Shown here: piece by piece, positions 11,700 to 24,300 of the stretch | Layout: each line of letters opens with the position of its first letter | How positions within the stretch are numbered: the stretch's first letter is position 1 | Origin: Vermamoeba vermiformis | Lineage: Eukaryota > Tubulinea > Echinamoebida | NCBI GenBank assembly: GCA_045837725.1 | Contig: JBEWZL010000157.1 | Span: 1-64,000 of the forward strand | DNA: 64,000 bases | Direction of reading: 5' to 3' | The notes under the pieces: model-generated | What the model was told of the DNA's origin: nothing | Databases searched by the model: none | The model's input: the letters and a program-made list of their open reading frames with translations, nothing else | Translations under genes and position numbers: made by a program

Positions 11700-12976
11700 T
11701 GTTGCGTTGTATCTCGTAGAACAGAAAATACTAATAAGCTCTGTAACTTGTACAAAACTTTTCGCGGTTCAGTGAATTTCAAACAGGCACGTACCTGATC
11801 GTGCAACTGAGGCAGCGCAATGAGACAAGACCAACAAAGGGATAGTTCGGAACAACAAAATTTATTTTCGTTAATTAGCTTCAAGATCGGTACCCACATT
11901 CAAGGCATCCGATCGGGATTTGCAAGCGTCACTGAGCAGGTTTCACGTTATGATTTACAGCAGGACATGGCGGTGGTATGCGAGCGTATACTATCTGTGT
12001 ACACGTTGCGCAGCTTGGCCAATAGTCGGGCTTGAGGAGATCTCATCGTGCATCAACAATCTTGAAGGAAGTTAGATAGAGATACTTGAGTAATTGATGT
12101 AAGCATGTGCGAGTAACAATTGCAAGATATAATTTCAAAAAGGAATCGAGTTAAAGAGAAATAGATATCGCGTCCGTAAGTAAGATCGGCACTTATAAGG
12201 GAAATGCGATCAGTCGCAGGACGCTTAGTGTCTATGATAACATATTGCAGTGTATATCAAACAATATTTACCTTCGTTGCTAGCCGAGGACTGGACATCT
12301 AGAACTTGGCACCGAATCTTGCTTGGATAGCACGCTAGAATTTTAAAAATTAGATACCTTGATGCAAAACAGTAGAGAGTAATATAAAAAGGTTGAAATC
12401 AGGTCAGCAGAATTATTTGAAAAATGATCAAGAGAATCTCATCTTCAAAAAAAAAATCTCTTCGTTACTTACGTTACGTGATATAGAACGTCTAGACTAG
12501 CTACGTGAACAGTTCGAAAACTATTCGGTGACATGCAGTGCAGCATGCAACAGAGTAGCAGTTCGTCCTGGACACGGGCTGGTATTGCCGCATGCGCGGG
12601 TTCGAGAGAAGTCAACACAACGGACTATCCAGATAATCACATCAGGAGTAGTCTTGTGGTATGTTGATGAGGTATGGAGGAATAATAGATTGAAATGGCG
12701 GAGTGCAAAAAATTAATCGTGCTGCGTAAAAGTTTTTCCGAAGGAATAAGCCCCAAAATAATACTTAGCACAACTTTCTTTGTGTGCGGAGTACACAGAC
12801 CTCTTGTAGATTTGATAGATCGATTACAGCTGATCTTTTCGTTATTTTCACCTTGCAGCAGTTCACTGAATTTTCGATCAACTCTCGGTTTCGTATTTTT
12901 GTGCGTTCGCGTCTAAAATCAACCAGATCAATTTACTAAGCGATCAGAACACGACAATAAGGCCTCTCGTGTGCTG
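11700..12976. other. 1.28-kb gap with no confident gene
   Basis: Lies between the protease start and the AVL9 start, so it should carry two divergent promoters. Short ORFs exist (11820-12035 on plus, 12528-12716 on plus) but none shows a known motif or clean splicing. On the minus strand an acceptor-like TTCTAG near 12336 precedes a short reading frame RAIQARFGAKF then a stop, which could be the last exon of an unrecognised gene. I cannot support it further. Confidence 0.4.
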
Positions 12977-15900
12977 ATGGAAAAGTTTATTCATTCAATA
13001 GCGATTGCAGGTAAAACGGATAATTCAACTACGCCTCGTCTTTATTGGTTCAGTAAAGACTCGCAAAAATGAAAATAGTACTAAAGTATAATATTCAGAG
13101 TTTGATGTCGATAAGGGATGTACTCTTGCGGAAAGCTATCCTGAATCTGTCAAATTTGAAGATCCTGATGATTTAGCGCACCTGTAAGTTTTAAAACCGC
13201 AAATTATTATACATCGCATCAAAATATTTACTATGAGCGATAATTACTAGCGATACGCTTTTCTGTGGTGGTTGCTCAATTATTAAATCAAAACGTAAAA
13301 TCATTTATTTCCGATTGAATAAGAAATCTTATAATTAAATATTATTAGTGCATTTCCCGATGGCGCGCATAATTATCATGAGGACTGGACGTATTTCGTT
13401 TATCGGAAAGGTTTCACGAACGCGACTCAAGCGCAATCACCTAGATCCGAGTCAAGTTCCGCTTCAACTGCATCAAATCCCCCTAAAAGACGCGCTACTA
13501 TTTTAAAGGTAATTATTTATTCATTATTATCTAATTTTCTCATTTTTGTTTAAATTCTCAGGCCTCAATGGTTTCTGAATATCGTGTGGAAGACGGAGTA
13601 TTTTACGGCGTCGCTCAATATAGGTAAGAATTGATTGATACATAGATGTTAATATTAAACTAACGTTATTTACATCATATGTCACCGTATTTAGTTGCGA
13701 CTATTTTTAACTGTTTCCAAATTTAGGCAAGAAATGAATGAAGCGAACAAGCGTGGCTATAAACAAGTAGCCTTATTCATATTAACGCCTTATCCGCATC
13801 GATTACCTTTATTACAACATATCTTGCAGCATACATTTGAAAAACAACCAAAATGTTTATTCGGATACGATAATCCATATTCAACTCCGCAACAAATGAC
13901 AGATCCAGCATTGAAAATTGAATCAACGGCAATTAATAGTATCACAAATGGACATAGTATCACTATTGACCCCGAAACTAAGCCGGAAGAAACAATTCAG
14001 ATCTACGCGCTCAGCCAACGATTAATGATGCTAGAGTATTTATATGGCGTGCTTAACAGCTCATTTGTCTCTCTATACAAAAATGCACGTATAATCAGCG
14101 CAGACGACTATAATACTGATTTAATTTCTAATAATATGATTTATTTTTAGAGGTTGAGCAATGTCGATTTTACTCTTTGGCAAAAAGAATTCTCGCTCAA
14201 ATTAATCTCCGCTGAATCTGAAGAAGAACGTTATGAGACTCTCAGCTTAATTAATCTCGTCAAAAAGTTTGGCAAGAAAGTCATGTTCATTTGGTACGAC
14301 ACCGAAACTTTATACTTGTTGAACCATACATTAATTTTATATGTTTAGGTACTCGTTAATGCTCGAACAAAGGGTGTTGGTCATGTCGGACAAAGGTTCT
14401 GAAGCAAGTTCCATGTGCTTGTCGTGTGCGGTACTCTTGCGACCGTGCCATTACGGCCTTTACAGCCAGACTATGCCTCACGTCTCCTTGTAAGTTGACA
14501 TTGAGATGAACTCTACCCGGGACCTACTAACGCTGCGTAACATAGGCACCAAATCGACGATGTTGTTACCGAGTTACATCGGCCTGAAGTGAAGGATGAA
14601 AAGAAAGATGACAAAGCTAATGGCGCGAGCGAAGGCCTAGAGTTCACTAAGAAGCCTTATTTAGTTGGTTCTACAAATCCCTTGTTTGCTACTAGGACAG
14701 GTACGATTTTAACTTTGACACGTGTCAAGATGTCAAAACTAATATATCGTTTTTGCAGATCTGTTCGATACTGTCGCTTCAATAATGAGTAAAACCCTTA
14801 ATAAGCCCGAGGACAAGTATTTCTTTCGAAGGCCGAAGGCTATGAAGCTCAGTCACAAAGACAAAGCCTTCATTAAATCTGTTATCAAAGGTGTCGAGGA
14901 CAATCAAAATGAAGCTTGGTAAGAGACCGAATATATATCATAAATAGCACCTAATTTGCGTATAGGGTGAGAGAACAGTTCAAAAAGTTCACGTCAGATT
15001 TTTTGAACAAGTTTGAAGGAGGTACTTTAGGCAAGAGAAAACGCGTCTTGTTCGACAAGTTTGGCTCATCTTATTTGTATAAAAAGTAAGTAACAGCCCT
15101 TTATATGATAATATAATGGAGCTAATGTCATCTGATAGATACCGCGAGGCGTACAAGAACCGCGTAGGCAGCTCATTGGACCTAAAGTTGAGTCGACGGC
15201 CTTCACTCCAAGAACTCGCGTCAAAGAATATTATCAGCGAGACCATTCCCGAAGGCAAGTAGAATAATTAACCGTGCTGAGTTACTAACTGGTGAATAGA
15301 CAAAGAGACGCAAAAGAAGAAAAAAGTCATCGTTAAAAACTTTGACAAGGCACTCAAACAGATTAAACAAAACTTGGAAGCCGAGAAAAAAGAAGAATCT
15401 AAACAGACTAAGACCTCACCGCGCGATGAAACGAAACTATCACCGCGACAGCAACAAGAGTCAAGTTACATCGAACATCATCCAAATCCTTTTGACAAGA
15501 AGGCTTTCGCGGAGAAAAAACCCGAGACTCCAACTTCTCCGAGCACAGGATCTACTTTGAAGCCTGAAAGTGCTCGCAGCGGTCAAGTCACACCAAAGTC
15601 TAGCGGTCAGGTGACGCCCAGATCCATCACGAGTGAGGATGAGGAGCCAGAGTACATGGCGTTGCCTGAAGAAGAAGGCAGTGACGAAGACGAGGACGAT
15701 GCAAATCCCGAGAAGAAAGATCGAAAGAAGCACTTTAAAGGGCTCAAAAAGTACCTCAAGGCCATAGCTCACAAGAAGACCCCGCGCAAAGACAAGGACA
15801 GCAGTGACAGCGTGCCACAGACTCCGCACACGCCACAGGCCCCGCCTAGTACTGAATCGCAGGACTCAACGGCTGGTAGTGACACAACGAGTCCCGACAA

Positions 15901-16429
15901 CCCTCCGAAATGGATCGAGGCCAAGTCGGCTTGGGCGAAGAAGACAGCGAAAAGTACAGCCGAAATTAAGCGACCAGCGCAGCGTCCTGGACACAAGAAG
16001 CAGACTTCAGCTGATTTTGATCGGGTAGACTTGTTAATAACCCCTGCAGCCCTCACAGCAATTCCTAGTAGTTCTGCGGTAGCTTCGAAAGACGCGCAGT
16101 TGAAGAAGTTGTCGCCAAGACCTAAAGACGAAACAGCTGAAAATAATCATAAGAAACGAAGGGCGGGCAAGTCTCATACGCGCAGCAAGTCAGTGCAGAT
16201 CGGCGGCGAGAAAGACAACGACTTTTTGGCGGGCTCATCTGGAGAGTTTCAACGGCTGAAAGACGACAAAGAGCCTTCAAGCGATATGTCCTCGTCGTCT
16301 AGCAAGGCAGAATCGCCGAACAAACAAGGCACGAAGAGACTGAGCTGGAATCATGCGGAGCCGAACATTGTTGTAACGAATCCGTTCCTGCAGACCCAAT
16401 CTTCGACAAAACGAGACCAACATTCTTAA
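12977..16429 (+). CDS. AVL9: AVL9-family DENN-domain protein
   Basis: Exons assembled by eye give a longin-like start (MEKFIHSIAIAEFDVDKGC), then FPDGAHNYHEDW, the AVL9 signature loop. YRVEDGVFYGVAQYR and the KKFGKKVMFIWYSLMLEQRV DENN core follow. AVL9 proteins act in late secretory and cell-migration traffic and belong to the DENN Rab-GEF superfamily. The last ~350 residues (exon 15300-16429) are a disordered, Ser/Pro/Lys-rich tail with an acidic run EEEGSDEDEDD followed by a basic run. At least ten short introns occur. The intron at 15255-15299 is GC-AG (GCAAGT donor). An intron at 14706-14758 contains TGACACGTGTCA. The junction near 14067-14150 does not keep frame with the obvious GTATAA donor, so either a weak donor or a base error is involved. 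Confidence 0.83.
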
Positions 16430-16548
16430 CGAAGAGCTCATCTATTTAATTTATTATTTGTAAATAATTTAACTTATTTATTGCCAAGGGCATTGCATTG
16501 TTAAATAAATAATTACCTCACCAGCATCTGCTTCGCCAATGTAAGAAC

Positions 16549-17158
16549 ATGACTGTAATTAACAAGATCAGAGCGTGCAATGGTATATTCACGCCAAACC
16601 TTGCGAATGATGACGGCAGCACCACGTGCTTTCATGTTTTGTTTTCTCGTCAACTTTTCTTTACGTTAGTAACACGCACCAGAAATATAGTACCTTCGAA
16701 CTATACCGTCATAACTTTGGATTATAACACACTATATTGTGTTGTTACAATTTCGGGAGGAGGCTTGAAAATTATGCTGTGCAGATCTAACAGAAATATT
16801 CGCGAGAAATATTATTTAAAAAAATCTGTAATATTTATTTTACCATCTAACAACATTTATCATATCATTCCTTATTCGTCAGAAGCAATATTCTATGCAG
16901 AAATATTTGTTGTTGACTTTTACGTACGTCGCAATAATAATGGTGTAGAAAAAGAGGCTGGTAAGTCATATTAATACAAGGTTTATAATATTTAATATAT
17001 CAACTGGTACTTATCAATGTTAATTAAATTTTTTGTGCACAAGGATCTTTCGTTCCGCAGATGTGTCGCGAAAAGAACTATTACGGCACTTATACAAGCA
17101 ACATTATCGTTGGTGTGTTTATGTAGTTGCCTTAATTATAATACCACCTACAACATAG
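16549..17158 (+). CDS. Hypothetical tail-anchored protein
   Basis: Two exons are suggested. Exon 1 runs from the ATG at 16549 to a GTAAGT donor near 16961, and exon 2 starts after TTCCGCAG near 17060 and ends at 17158. The spliced C-terminus reads DVSRKELLRHLYKQHYRWC then VYVVALIIIPPTT and stop: a basic segment followed by one hydrophobic helix, as in a tail-anchored protein. The body (about residues 40-135) is beta-rich in character (VPSNYTVITLDYNTLYCVV). No family was recognised, and the true start could lie further along. Confidence 0.4.
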
Positions 17159-17564
17159 AATGTCATTCGAATTTGGCGCCAATTGCCATTTTTGCAAGCA
17201 CGATCGACCAACATTCGTAGTGAAGCTCCATCACAGGTATTATTATTTATATATGCGATACTACTATTAATACAATTTGATGCACGGCGAATTGAAATTA
17301 TAATTGAATTCAATCGCTGTGTAATTTAAACGCTGTGTAATTGAAAACACCATGTGTCACGCACTTACCTGATCCTTTAATAGGTTGAAGGTCTCTCACT
17401 AATTGGTTGTATAATAATAATACTAAAGTTAGAGCTATCAAAGAATGCAAAACAAACCGATTCTTTCGTTGGTCCGCAGACTTTTTTGGTACTTTTCCAT
17501 GTTTTCACACGCTAGCGAACAATGCGGAGGCATTTAACGCCAATTAGCCAACAGTAGACCACAA
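17159..17564. other. Intergenic gap before LRR-UBX copy A
   Basis: 406 AT-rich bases that should include the promoter of the LRR-UBX gene. No ORF, RNA gene or repeat was seen. Confidence 0.45.
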
Positions 17565-20500
17565 ATGAGTGACTTAGCAGTACTTAACCGAGATATAGGC
17601 ACTCAAGCTGTGCCTTCATTGTTTCAGCAGACGTTGTCCTACATCTCGCAACTTAAGCAATGGACATTTGTCCAAGACGTGCCTGAAACAGCGGTGCCTG
17701 AACTATTGTCAATGTTAAAGTATACAGGTTCGTACAATATCATTGAGTAATGGAGAGAAGTAGTTTTGATCTGATATTTTTTTCAGATTTCGATTTGGAT
17801 CAGCTACCGAATGTGTTGCCAGCTTCATTACAACAATTGGATTTGACAGGATTCCACTACTTTGGAGGAGTCTACGCTATTAGCGATCATTAAAAAGGTA
17901 AAGAATTAATTTTTCTTGCAACGCCGTATTTTCTATTCTACGATAATAGTCAGCTGATTTATCCTCATTTAAAATTGATATATTGCTCAATATAGAAGTA
18001 TAAAGTCAAACTATAAAATCGATTCTTTACGAGGTAAATTTCATTCTGATCTCCGTTATTTAGTGCTTTTCTTTACGGGTACTCATTCTGAAGGACATGC
18101 CTCTGCTGAATGATAGTACGCTGTCCAAAATATTATGGTAAGAATTAATGCGGCAATTTCGATTTTCTAATTCGTTTTATTTTAGGTACTTGCGGGATCT
18201 GGAATATTTGAGCTTAGGCGCTGGAATAGGCTCGTTATCGATCCTCGAAATGGAAAATACACCTAATAAATTGAAGTATCTTGAAATCAACTCTGCTGCT
18301 ATGGACGGCATGTGGCTCGAACATTTACGTTACTTTCCACATCTAATGTAAGTCCAACTGGATCCGATATTTTTATTTCATATTTCTAATTTATATGTAG
18401 CTCGTTAAAGCTCAGAAATGTAGCGCTTCCGAAGGTCCGATCAGCTCCTTTCAAATTGCCTCCCAACCTGGCCGTTGTTGACATTTCTGTCGCAAATCAA
18501 GAGAGCCAAGTCAGCACCGTCAATTTATTCAAATTCTTTTTGATGGAAGCTCCTAATTTGCGAACATTTGTTTACGGCGGACAGAGTTTAATTGTAGATG
18601 GGATAGGGCCCATAGTGTAAGTACAAAAGAAACAGAAAAATCACCGACCTCAATCTTCCTACAGTACTAATTGATGTTTTGCAGTGCTAAGAACTTGCGT
18701 TTGCTGCGAGGAAATGGCTGTATCAAAGTGTTACAAACCGTGGCTGATGTCATTAGTGACACGTGTCAACAATTAGAAGAAGTGTCTGGCTTGAATTTGT
18801 TCGTGACTGCCGCCAACGACGTGCCTTTCGGTCAGGTCCTTATACCCTGCCGGCGGAGCTTCCGTGTGCTTCACTTACACGCGCAAAAAGTTGAATCACG
18901 ATTACAGCGGAATAACTTCAGAAACTGCTTGGAAAGAGGGTCCTACGAAGTTCAACGCACCATGGTTAGCAAGTTATGTCCTCCCAATCGACCCTTGCCC
19001 GACATTGAGAACTTTAGAATTGACCGACGGAACTGTGGACGTTGTTGAGATGCTTCAACTTTTTCCTAATTTGGAAGTCTTACTATTGAACGGAGTAACC
19101 CTCAAACTGCAAAAACAACTTCCAGTGGCCGGCCATGCATTGGGATCTAAGCTGAAGATATTAGATTTGCGTTGCAAGGAAGTGCCCGCTGGTGCAATTG
19201 ACCTACTCTCAACATCATCGTCACTCAAACGCGTCAAACTGTACTTAAATTTGATTCCAGAGTTCAACGGGCAGCCAATACACCTCGATCACGTGCTCAG
19301 GAAATTTCCGTGTGTGAAACGTTTGACACTTTCTGGGCACTCAGCGGCGGCAATTACAATCACTAATGATGGCAACACTAAGGCTGTCAAAGCTATGACA
19401 TATCATCCGTTGAAAGAGCTCGTAATCAAAGGCAGTTCCGATCTAGAATATGTTCTCATCAGAACCGCGCTTAGTCTCCATAATCTGGATTTCAATCGGT
19501 ACAAGCAACTTCAAGTCCTAACACTAGACAACGTGTACATTGGCACAAACGTGACTTTACACAGCCGTTTGCGCGTATTGTGCGTGCTTGGCTTGCTCAG
19601 CATGTATTCAAAATTCTCGTTCTCTGAAACGTTGTACCATCTGACGTGGCATTCACGGTACTTGCACGATCAACTCTTGAAGGCAGTGCCCAACATGAAG
19701 AGCCTTTGTTCCGCGGACCTCTCTGCGTACTTGCGAGAACAAGCCGAAAAAATATTAGGAAGAGGTAAGTTTCGCTGGTTATAAAACTAAGCTTGATATA
19801 AAAATAATTCGATATTATTTCTAGCGGTGCCGCTCATCAATTCGAAGTTGAAATATCTTTTGCCGCCGCAAAAGGATGAAGTTGGTAAAACAAACTTGCT
19901 CAATGGATTCGCTGGAACAAATGACGATGTGGCTCTCTTGAGAGCGAAGTTGAATGAAAGCGGATCCAACTTGACCATTCGAGAGTTGCAATTGTAAGTA
20001 GACTAAAGCATCATATATAGCCCTTACGAATATTTCTTACAGGATCGCTGAGATGTATGGCAAACAAGAGATTAGCATTCGCTCAACGGAAGAGCTCGTG
20101 CATGTCAAGATTAGGTAGAGTGACACGTGTCAAAATGTCATAATATGTCACTCGCCAAACTTGAGCTAACGAATGATTCAGGTTGGTTTCTGGCGCAACG
20201 TTGCCCATTATTTGCAACCCAAGTCATCGTGTGCTTGATCTTTACGCTTATGCAAGACAGTAAGTATTGCTGCCAATTTAAACGACATGTACTAATTTGG
20301 TAATAACGAAGTGCTGTCAAACTCGATGACAAAGCCTTTGACTTGTTAGCGCCATCAAAGAGCGTACTTGATCTGAGTACCTATGACAAGACAGTGCAAG
20401 AAATGGATCTCGCTAACACGACGCTGATTCAACGACTTCGTGACTTCACGCCTGTTGAGAACGAACTGCGCAAATTCAGTTGGGCCAATATAAAGTTGTT

Positions 20501-21221
20501 AGATATTGGTAAGAATAGGACTACCAGCCAGTCGAACTACCATTGCCAATCGCTTCGGCCATCGAGTGCTGTCAACGTCAATGATGCACTACAACACCCC
20601 GTCACACGACGATGACGTTTCGATGTCTGAAAGTGTAGTGTCCGGTGAAAGCGAGTCAGAAAGTGAGCGCTCGGGAGATTCCGATGATGAAGAGGAGGAT
20701 AGCATGCTAATAAGCGATGACGATGACTTTGGTTGGGTAAGTTATTACGACTTAAATATGATTTTTTTTCTTAATTTTTTTTTTGTCTGGTTTAGGAGCC
20801 CGAAAAACCATTGCAAACCGACGATAAGAGACATATTATGGATCAATTAAAAGCTGCAAACATGCGCAAGTCACGCGAATACCACGAGCAAAAAGAACGT
20901 GAAGAGCGTGAAGCGGCTTTAAAAAAGCATGAAACCCAGCAAGAAAAAACCAGCGGGAGATCGCAACGAGATTTTGTATCGCAAAGAACGCCGCAGAGAA
21001 GAGTAGCTGAGCAGCGAGTTGGTTCAAATCCAACCGTGCGTAGATCTGCTTTTCAACCGTTCAATCCTTCCACTCAAAGCTATAACCAACCTCTTCCGCA
21101 TGCAATGAATTGGGAGAAAGACCGTGCTGTTAATAACGGAGTGATGGATGACGAGCAGATCGCAGAAATGTTGCAACAAGACGAGTACTTGCGTGGCGAT
21201 GATTTCGTGCCTTATTTGTGA
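17565..21221 (+). CDS. LRR-UBX protein, copy A (possibly broken)
   Basis: Paralogue of the gene at 35809-39517, with the same exon order. The N-terminus (LFQQTLSYISQ...DVPETAVPELL) resembles the F-box-like leader of RAD7/AMN1-type LRR proteins. About 500 residues of irregular LRRs follow (LEYLSLGAGIGSL, LKYLEINSAAM, LEVLLLNGVTL). Near 20060-20460 lies a UBX domain of p47/UBXN2 type: HVKIRLVSGATLPIICNPSH, then FDLLAPSKSVLDLS and ANTTLIQRLRD. After it come an acidic Ser/Asp/Glu run, a charged coiled coil (EYHEQKEREEREAAL) and a C-terminal helix DDEQIAEMLQQDEYL like an inverted ubiquitin-interacting motif. Compared with copy B, this copy shows an extra base at about 17858 and a frame change near 18830 (a 37-nt intron could explain the latter), and possibly another at 20510-20640. 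It may be decaying, or the sequence may contain indel errors. Confidence 0.7.
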
Positions 21222-21392
21222 ATAAATTGTTAATAGTTTTCGAAATTAATCTTTTACTATTACCAAATAGTATCACTCTTCCGCTTGAGAACAACTTGAG
21301 ATTAGAAACGAGCGAATTTTTTTTCTTGTTTGTTACCAACAACATTTCTTACTTACGGCTATTTTTTAGTAGAAATTTAACACGCGACCAGA

Positions 21393-24300
21393 ATGGAGAT
21401 CAATAATAACTATTTGGACATTACAGAAGTGCTATTCTCCTTATTTGGAGTTCTGGATCCGCGCAGTCTTGGTTCGTGATGATACTTCGTATTAAATAAC
21501 AACATTAATAATATTTTATTAGATCGATATAGCACCGTTTGCAAGCGATGGAATCAAATGAGCAAAGATCAAGAGTTGTGGCGTCAGTTTTGTATAAAAA
21601 AATGGAAAAATCTTCCTAAGGATTCTGACTGCGCAAAAAATTGGATAATTCCTTCAGAAGGTAATCACAAAATTAGGGAATTAATTATGATTTTTTTGAC
21701 GTGATTAAATCCGGATCAGGTAAAGAAAAGAAGCGAATAGATTGGAGACGAGTATATATTTTACGGTATGCAAATTATTATTTGAGATTAGCATGTAAAT
21801 GGATTTACCTTTTCATGAAGGGATCTTTCAGATCAGATCTCGGATTACTTACGAGAAGTCATTATTGCTACAACACCGGTGCATAGAAGATCAGCATTTT
21901 TCATGAATAAGAAGAAAGTCAAAGATTTTTTCGCTAAAGGATGGATCGAAGCAAAACAATTAACTCAGTGGGAGGATCAGCTCAAAAAAATCTTATTCAA
22001 ACTAATACTCGACGAAAATAACGATTTTCCAACGGACAAATTATACAAAATGCTTCTAAGCATATTGGATTTCCATTTAGAAATGGAATTAGTGATGGTC
22101 AAGCAAGCAAAAATATCGAACACAAAACAACTCGGATTCGCAAGTTATTTCTTGCACGAATCCAAGTTTATATTTAGAGGAATTTCATCATTTTCATTAC
22201 ACGCATTATCAAAAAGGTACTATTAGCTTAATATTTTTTCGTCTCAGCTAATATTTTTTTCAATAAGACTTTTGCGATCTGCTCGTCAATACGTTGAAAG
22301 TGCTAGGGCCAATGAAATTCCTATTATACATGTTGGTGATTATTTACATGGACTATCGGGCATATTTTCATTATTAGACGCGAAACATCCGAATTTCAAC
22401 GAATCCATTCCCGATCTCGCAGAATTTATCAAACTTGTATTGCATTGCATCGATACCTGGCCAGTAGAAAACGAGTTTGTAAGTATATTACTCTTATTAA
22501 TAATATATACTAAGCCTATTAATGCTCCAGAAAGTATGGATCAGCGAAACCATCGATGAGACCCAAGAACATTTCCCGTCACCAACTTACGACCTCGAAC
22601 AATGCTTTTCTGAACTGAGCACGAGAATACGTATGATTAATTGTCAATAATATAGCATTAATAATTAATATAATTATTCAGAGTTGATTATGGCAAAGGA
22701 CTATAAATTTCTGGATAATTTATTGGAGACTTTAAGACCTCAAATCCCACGCCAGTGATGGGATTAATATGTTTCTTGGCCCCACCGTGCCGCGGACTAT
22801 TTTTAGAGCATATGGACGAATTTATGGATAAGTACGTTCAGATATTTTTTCTAGAGCGGAAAAAATTGTACTGAAATTTCGTTTTTTCTTAGATATTTCA
22901 AGCCTTATTTCAAAGTGAGCAGCGATCCCAAAGACCTCATTCCGATGTTTTACTACTATCAAAATGTCATCAATCAATTCCCAGTACGTACCATAACAGT
23001 TCTCTGTGATTAAATTACGGGTTCTTAACATTATTTGCAGGACGAATTGTGCTCTAAATACGCTGATTTATTTTTCCCGGCAATTATCACCGCAGCACGT
23101 GTCAATCATGTCAAGTAAGAGCCACGATTAAGTTGAGAAAAATTGAATTTGTACTGACAGTTTTTAAAGGGTGAATGGCTACGTATGCAGCACCATATTC
23201 AATTTCTGTCGGACGATCTCCGATCACGCAGCGTTATTGCCTTATATGGAAAGCCTTCTCGACGCGCTCTACCCGTTCCTGAAGAGCTCTAACACCGATG
23301 TGCGTGAAGGCGCTGTCTCATCAATCACTTCACTCTTGATGCGCACCAAACAAGAGTTCCACAAGGTACGTCTCGATGACTTGACACGTGTCAAAGTGTC
23401 ATTCGTGAAAAATATTGTTGACACGTGTCATCAAACTTGTCACATTTAACGATGCTAACTGCGCTTGTAGTACCAAGATCGCGTGATGCGTGAGTTCATG
23501 GAGCTTAGTCAGCGCAGCAAAAGTGACCAACAGACCGTGTTTGAAGAGTTGGGCAGATTGAGTGCAGCACTTGGAAATCAAAGCGGAGCACTGGGCACAA
23601 TGATTGAAAAGAGATTTGACGAAGTTATTGAAAATTTCAAACGAGATAGACCTGCAAATGAACAAGCCTTGTTGAACTTGGTCGGATGCGCTGCTGTCAC
23701 GCTCGGCAAAAATTTCTCAAAATATTTGACGTTAGTGATGCCGTTCATATTAGAATTAGCTACGCCTAATATACCCGATGATAATGGCGATGATATTGAA
23801 GAAATTCCTGAGGCTAATCCTGATAATGACGGTAAGATCCAGTTTTTCAATTTTCACTGAAAACTGATTTGGGCTATTTAGATGATATTATGGACGTGGA
23901 AGAAGATGAAAATAATAATGAAGATAAAGAAGATAATAATGATAACGATGAGATAGCCAATTTTGGACGAGAAGATGGCAAACGAACCGAACTGCGAGAA
24001 AAAGCACTAGAAACACTCGGATTTTTATTAGAATTGCCTCGCGAAGACATGCTGCCTTATTTCCAAGAAATTGGGGCAGCTTTATCAGTCAACCTAGAAG
24101 CTGAGCAAGATTTAGGTAAAAAAATTTCACCATCGGATCCGGACAACTTTACGAACCATTTTTTCACAGACATTTTGATGCAATGTATCAACGACTATGC
24201 CGATTATACACACTTGTTCTTCACAAAAGACGCAGATGAAGAGTTTTTGAATGGCATTCGAACATTCGCTGAACACGTGACCAACTTGTTCTCTGCTGCG

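Noticed and set aside
11820-12035. 71-codon plus-strand ORF as a gene
   Set aside because: No recognisable domain, no clean splice partners, and it lies in the protease promoter region.
12528-12716. 62-codon plus-strand ORF
   Set aside because: Cys/Arg-rich random-looking composition with no family match or splice context.
21017-21040. GTTCAAATCC box resembling a tRNA T-arm
   Set aside because: It lies inside the LRR-UBX copy A coding exon and has no matching acceptor stem, D-arm or anticodon arm.
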